DNA of 64,000 nt from Meridianimarinicoccus sp044221805 (GTDB lineage: Bacteria; Pseudomonadota; Alphaproteobacteria; Rhodobacterales; Rhodobacteraceae). The notes under the pieces are model-generated. The model saw nothing but the letters and a program-made list of their open reading frames with translations, was not told the DNA's origin and ran no database searches. Within the stretch, counting starts at the first letter, position 1, and each line of letters starts with the position of its first letter. The stretch is taken from contig JBGAOK010000001.1 in assembly GCA_044221805.1 (NCBI GenBank), forward strand, positions 1-64,000, read 5' to 3'. The position numbers and the translations under genes are program-made. Below are positions 59,967 to 64,000 of the stretch, piece by piece.

Positions 59967-61241
59967 ATGGAGAACCGGACCGAGGCGGCCCGGGAAGCGA
60001 CGCGCGCGGCCGAGGTCAGCGCGATCGAAAGCGGCGAGCGCGCGGAACGGCACGAACGTCGCCTGCACGCGGTGATCCGCGACCGGGCCGCGCTATTGCC
60101 GGTGCCGGTCCTGCACGAAGGCGACGACCTGCGCAGCTTCTTCATGGGCGGGTTCGAATGCGCCTCGCACCGCCGTGGCGACCGCCGCCGTCTCGACCTC
60201 GCGGCCTCGACGGGGCACGAGGCGCATGCGGCCGCGGATTATCGCGCGCTGGCCCGCCATGGCATCCGCACGGTGCGGGACGGCCTGCGCTGGCACCGGA
60301 TCGAAACCGCCCCCGGCAGGTACGACTGGTCGAGCTTCCTGCCGATGCTGCGCGCCGCGCGGGAGACCGGGACGCAGGTGATCTGGGATCTGGCCCATTA
60401 CGGCTGGCCCGACGACATCGACATCTGGTCGCCGGCCTTCACCGAGCGTTTGGGGCCTTTGCCCGGGCCGCCGCCGAAGTGATCCGGTCCGAGACCGACG
60501 AGGTTCCGTTCTACGTGCCGGTCAACGAGATCTCGTTCTGGGCCTGGGGCGGCGGCAGCGTCGCCTATATCAATCCCTTCGCCGAGGGCCGCGGCGACGA
60601 GCTGAAGCTGGCGCTGGCCCGGGCGGCTCTGGCCGCGATCGACGCGGTGCGCGCGGTGGACCCGCGGGCGCAGATCGTGTCCGCGGAACCGGCGATCCAC
60701 ATCGGCCCCCGGTCGTCCTCGCCCGCCGACATCGCTGCCGCCCGGGATTACTCCGCCGCACAGTTCCAGGCGATGGACCTTCTTCTGGGCCGCGAGCGGC
60801 CCGACCTTGGCGGGGCCCCTGACCGCGTCGATATAGTCGGCCTGAACGTCTACATCCACAACCAGTGGACGGACGGCGACCTGACGATGACGCTGGACCA
60901 TGCCGACTACCGGCCGTTGCCGGACATTCTCGCCGACGTGCACCGGCGCTACGGGCGCCCGGTCCTGCTGGCCGAGACCGGGATCGAGGGCGACAGCCGC
61001 GCGGCCTGGCTGCGGGTCATCGCCACCGAGGTCGCCGCCGCCCAGCAGGCCGGCGTGCCGGTGGCGGGGCTGTGCCTTTATCCGGTGACCGACTATCCTG
61101 GCTGGGTCGACGACCGCTATTGCCCGACCGGCCTGCTCGGCTATCCCGACGCCAGCGGTGCGCGATCAGAGTGTGTGCCCGCCCCTTGCGGACGAGCTTG
61201 CCAGCCTGCACCGCTCCATGTTGCGCCGCGGCCCCGGCTGA
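59967..61241 (+). pseudogene. GH1-like (clan A) glycosidase gene with two frameshifts
   Basis: Reconstructed product of about 424 residues. The start in frame runs to WSPAFTER; at the T-run 60449-60451 one base is missing and the frame jumps to FARAAAEVIRSETDEVPFYV. It then carries the acid/base motif VNEISFWAWGG, IVGLNVYIHNQW and the nucleophile region LLAETGIEG. Near 61160-61176 a one-base gain restores the first frame for the tail LADELASLHRSMLRR and a TGA at 61241. Each piece is highly conserved-looking. As read it makes only a 171-residue fragment. Either a recent pseudogene or base-calling errors. Confidence 0.75.
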
Positions 61242-61314
61242 ATCGGGACAACTCCCGGGGGAACAAAATGCCTCTCCGGCTGTTTCCATCGGAACAGCAG
61301 TCGGAGGATCGCAG

Positions 61315-62204
61315 ATGACGGGTGCCGGAACAGTCGCCGCCGAGATCGCGCATCTGCGCCGCCATGCCCATGCGCTGACCGGGAACTGGGTGCGGGGCGA
61401 CGACCTCGCCCGCTCCGCCCTGCAAGCGACAGGCCGGGATGTCCGGTCGCTGATGCTGGCGTCGAGCCCCCGGGTCGGCCTCTACCGAACCTTTCACCGG
61501 ATCTGGTCCCGATCGGACGAACCCGCCGCGACGGCGCGGGGCGCGCGCTGCCGCGAAAGCCTGCTGCTGGCGGCGGGCGAGAGGTTCCAGCCCGGGCAGG
61601 TCGCCGAGATCCTCGAGATTCCGGTGGGCATGGTGCCGGGCCTGCCGCGCCGCGCCCGGACCGAAGCGCAGGCCCGCCATCGCAAGGCCGCGGTGGTGCT
61701 GACGGACGCCCCCGAGGGGGATGCCGCCACCCTCGGCGATGCCTGCGCAAACGCCGGTGCGGATCGCGGGGCTGGCTCGGACCGCTGGCGAAGCGCTGAC
61801 CCTCGCCCGCACGACCACGCCCGATCTGCTCATTGCCGACTGCCGGGACGACCCGGCGGCCATGGTCGATCTTGCCGCCTCGGTCCTGGCGCGGGTCGGC
61901 ATGCGACCGGTGCTGTTCCTGGCGTGCAACCGGCGGCGCTTCTGCGACCGGACCTGCCTGCCGCCACCTGGATCCTGCCGATGCCCTGTCGGCAGGATCA
62001 GTTTCACCCTCACGCTCGACCAGCTTCTGCTGTTCGACACCGGCGTGCTGCTGGACGGCCTCGACCCCGGCAGCCCGAGTACGGCACATGCCGGCGCCCG
62101 GGCCCGGGCGGCAGGGCGGAACCAAGCTGCCGCGGCGGGTTATCCCAGCCGGCTCGCCCCGAGCCACCACCCGAAATCTCGAGAAAAGGATCAAAGGGAC
62201 ATGA
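61315..62204 (+). pseudogene. PhyR-like response regulator gene with three frameshifts
   Basis: N-terminal sigma-factor-like domain (LRRHAHALTGNWVRGDDLAR to CRESLLLAAGERFQPGQVAE, frame of 61315) followed by a receiver domain split by three indels: an extra G at 61756-61757 before VRIAGLARTAGEA, a missing C after 61930 before PAALLRPDLPAATWILP, and an extra T at 62002-62004 before TLTLDQLLLFD. After correction the order matches PhyR, the anti-anti-sigma regulator of the alphaproteobacterial general stress response. The receiver start reads VVLTDAPEG instead of the usual acidic pair. GGAGG precedes the ATG by 8 bp. The 3' limit is uncertain. Confidence 0.65.
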
Positions 62205-63322
62205 CCTGTTCCAGATTGATTGTGTGCGCCTCGCACCTCGGCTGGGACCTCGTGTTCCAGCGTCCCCAGCACCTGATGACCCGCGCCGCCCGTGACAGCG
62301 CCGTCCTTTACCTTGAGGAGCCGCGGGAGGAGGACCGGACGGATCCGGTGCTGGCCCGGCGGATCGATCCCTCGGGCGTCGTGATCGCGACGCCGCTCCT
62401 GCCGCGCGGCACCCGGTTCCGCACCCAGATGGTCCGCACCGTGCTGGACGAGGCGATTGCCGGGTTCGGCGCCGACGAACTGGTGCTGTGGATCTATACG
62501 CCGATGGCGCTGGACTACGTGGGTCACCTGGCTGCCGACGCCCGGGTCTACGACTGCATGGATGAACTCAGCGCCTTCAGCAATCCGCCGGCCGGCCTGA
62601 TCGAGCGCGAGCGCCAGCTGCTGCGCCAGGCCGATCTGGTCTTCGTCGGCGGCCGCAGCCTGTTCGAGGCCAAGTGCGGGTCCAACCCCGCCACCTACCT
62701 CTATCCCAGCAGCGTCGATGCGGCGCATTTCGGCTCGGCCGCGGACGGGCTGCCCGATCCCGCGGATCAGGCTGCGCTGGGACGGCCGCGGATCGGCTTC
62801 TTCGGCGTCATCGACGAACGCATGGACCTGTCGCTGGTGGAGGTCGCCGCCCGGGCCTGCCCCGAGGTGTCCTTCGTCTTTCTCGGACCGGTGGTGAAGA
62901 TCGACCCGGCGTCCCTGCCGCAGGGCGTGAACCTTCACTGGCTGGGGCGGAAGACCTATGGCGAGCTTCCCGCCTACCTGGCCCATTGGGATGCCGGCTG
63001 GATGCCCTTCGCGCTGAACGACGCGACCCGCTTCATCAGCCCGACCAAGACGCCCGAGTTCCTCGCGTCCGGCCTGCCGGTGGTGTCGACGGCGGTCCCG
63101 GACGTGGTGCGGGACTATGGCCTGACCGGCATGGTGGCGATCGCGGACGAGACGAGCATTGCCGCGGCGCTTCGCCAGAGCCTCGGGCCGCAGGACCCGA
63201 TCTGGCGCCGCAAGGTGAGCGCACAGCTCGCCCGGACCTCGTGGGAGAGGACCTGGGCGGAAATGGACGGACATGTCCGCCGGGTCGGTGGCGCCCGCCT
63301 GCTCGCTTCGAAGGGGATCTGA
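62201..63322 (+). CDS. Glycosyltransferase, GT4-like
   Basis: A 373-residue glycosyltransferase. N-terminal IVCASHLGWDLVFQRPQHLM (residues 7-26) is the hallmark of a family that often accompanies glf. VYDCMDELSAFSNPP (about 122-136) and the C-terminal Rossmann half follow, with IGFFGVIDERMDL (about 200), LHWLGRKTYGELP and the donor-binding SPTKTPEFLASGLPVVSTAV (about 283-302). It probably transfers a sugar, perhaps galactofuranose given the next gene, onto a surface glycan. Start 62201 has an AAAGGG site; the frame is open upstream into the PhyR-like region but similarity begins here. Confidence 0.88.
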   Translation: MTCSRLIVCASHLGWDLVFQRPQHLMTRAARDSAVLYLEEPREEDRTDPVLARRIDPSGVVIATPLLPRGTRFRTQMVRTVLDEAIAGFGADELVLWIYTPMALDYVGHLAADARVYDCMDELSAFSNPPAGLIERERQLLRQADLVFVGGRSLFEAKCGSNPATYLYPSSVDAAHFGSAADGLPDPADQAALGRPRIGFFGVIDERMDLSLVEVAARACPEVSFVFLGPVVKIDPASLPQGVNLHWLGRKTYGELPAYLAHWDAGWMPFALNDATRFISPTKTPEFLASGLPVVSTAVPDVVRDYGLTGMVAIADETSIAAALRQSLGPQDPIWRRKVSAQLARTSWERTWAEMDGHVRRVGGARLLASKGI

Positions 63323-63325
63323 GAC

Positions 63326-64000
63326 ATGTATGACTGGATCGTGGTTGGCGCCGGCTTCGCCGGCAGCGTGCTGGCCGAACGTCTCGCGTCGCAGCGCGGG
63401 GACCGGGTCCTGGTGATCGACCGGCGCCCGCATGTGGCCGGGAACGCGTTCGACCATCTCGATGCAGCCGGCGTCCTGGTGCACAAGTACGGCCCGCACA
63501 TCTTTCACACCAACTCCGAGGCGATCGCCGATCATCTGTCGCAGTTCACCCGCTGGCGGGACTATGAACACCGCGTCCTCGCCCGGGTCGACGACATGCT
63601 GGTGCCGATCCCCATCAACCTCGACACGATCAACCGCCTTTATGGTCTCGACCTGAACTCCGCCGGCATGGAAGCCTTCCTTGCGGCCCGGCGCGAAGTT
63701 CCGGCCGAAATCCGCACCTCGGAAGACGTGGTCGTCGCGACGGTCGGACGGGAGCTCTACGAGAAGTTCTTCCGGGGCTACACCCGCAAGCAGTGGGGGA
63801 TGGACCCTTCGGAACTGTCCAAGGCCGTCACCGCGCGCATCCCCACCCGCACCAACCGGGACGACCGCTATTTCAGCGACAGTTTCCAGAAGACGCCCGC
63901 CGACGGCTATACCGCGATGTTCAAGCGGATGCTGGATCACCCGAACATCGAGATCGCGCTGGGAACCGACCTCGCCGACATCCGCGGCAAGGTAGCGTTC
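63326..64000 (+). CDS. glf: UDP-galactopyranose mutase (3' end outside window)
   Basis: The visible 225 residues match Glf, which interconverts UDP-galactopyranose and UDP-galactofuranose using reduced FAD. FAD motif VVGAGFAGSVLAERLA (residues 6-21), VIDRRPHVAGNAFD (about 31-44), HKYGPHIFHTN (about 52-62) and the conserved YEKFFRGYTRKQWG (about 145-158) are all present. It starts 3 bp after the glycosyltransferase stop, so the two are co-transcribed. It predicts galactofuranose in an exopolysaccharide or lipopolysaccharide. Confidence 0.94.
   Translation, partial: MYDWIVVGAGFAGSVLAERLASQRGDRVLVIDRRPHVAGNAFDHLDAAGVLVHKYGPHIFHTNSEAIADHLSQFTRWRDYEHRVLARVDDMLVPIPINLDTINRLYGLDLNSAGMEAFLAARREVPAEIRTSEDVVVATVGRELYEKFFRGYTRKQWGMDPSELSKAVTARIPTRTNRDDRYFSDSFQKTPADGYTAMFKRMLDHPNIEIALGTDLADIRGKVAF

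Noticed and set aside
60158..61318. Separate 386-codon gene downstream of a 171-residue protein
   Set aside because: The first third of this frame is shadow; similarity moves over from the upstream frame exactly at a T-run. One frameshifted glycosidase gene explains both.
1..64000. CRISPR arrays, tRNA or rRNA genes
   Set aside because: No regularly spaced repeats of the right size and no cloverleaf or rRNA-like sequence was seen. The only phased repeats are the iterons and the GGTA operator boxes.

Overview
The window is very GC-rich bacterial DNA with dense, often overlapping genes (many ATGA and TGATG junctions). Gene content points to an alphaproteobacterium, most likely of the Rhodobacterales type. 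The supporting signs are a valine-degradation mmsA/mmsB set, a PhyR-like regulator, LIV-type ABC clusters tied to acyl-CoA metabolism, and a Rep_3/ParAB replicon module. I cannot name the genus. The replication module suggests the window lies on a plasmid, megaplasmid or chromid, although a tex gene sits 3 kb away from it.

Layout. (1) 1-12.4 kb: the tail of a ThDP enzyme gene and a DUF1254 protein, then a divergent amino-sugar locus. Leftward it encodes a BadF-type kinase, a GntR regulator, a SIS-type deaminase and NagA. Rightward it encodes MurQ, a sugar ABC transporter and a Gfo/Idh oxidoreductase. Together these form a PTS-independent route from N-acetylmuramate to fructose-6-phosphate. 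(2) 12.5-19.6 kb: an AcoR-like sigma-54 activator, a textbook -24/-12 promoter, and an operon of SDR dehydrogenase, unknown membrane protein, butanediol-dehydrogenase-like enzyme and an NTF2-FMO fusion monooxygenase. This looks like secondary alcohol/ketone catabolism. (3) 19.7-24.3 kb: cytochrome b561, an MFS exporter and Tex. (4) 24.4-27.2 kb: two coupled P-loop ATPases behind a promoter carrying a duplicated 18-bp palindromic operator. (5) 27.3-31.7 kb: repA (Rep_3), an iteron origin, parA and parB.

(6) 31.7-33.5 kb: a graveyard with IS256 and IS3 remnants and a truncated parD antitoxin gene. (7) 33.5-39.1 kb: a LysR gene and a divergent valine/isobutyrate operon. (8) 39.1-41.8 kb: a two-component system. 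(9) 42.0-56.8 kb: a LIV-type ABC transporter with two CoA ligases, an AraC regulator and a beta-oxidation set that includes an alpha-methylacyl-CoA racemase homologue. This suggests uptake and degradation of a branched or cyclic carboxylic acid. (10) 56.8-57.9 kb: a ppx/gppA tail cut off by IS5-family debris. (11) 58.3-64.0 kb: a small membrane protein, two glycoside-hydrolase genes, a PhyR-like regulator, a glycosyltransferase and glf, probably for surface polysaccharide. Here the second hydrolase gene and the PhyR-like gene together carry five single-base frameshifts.

No tRNA, rRNA or CRISPR array was seen. All calls come from reading the sequence and translations; no database search was run.
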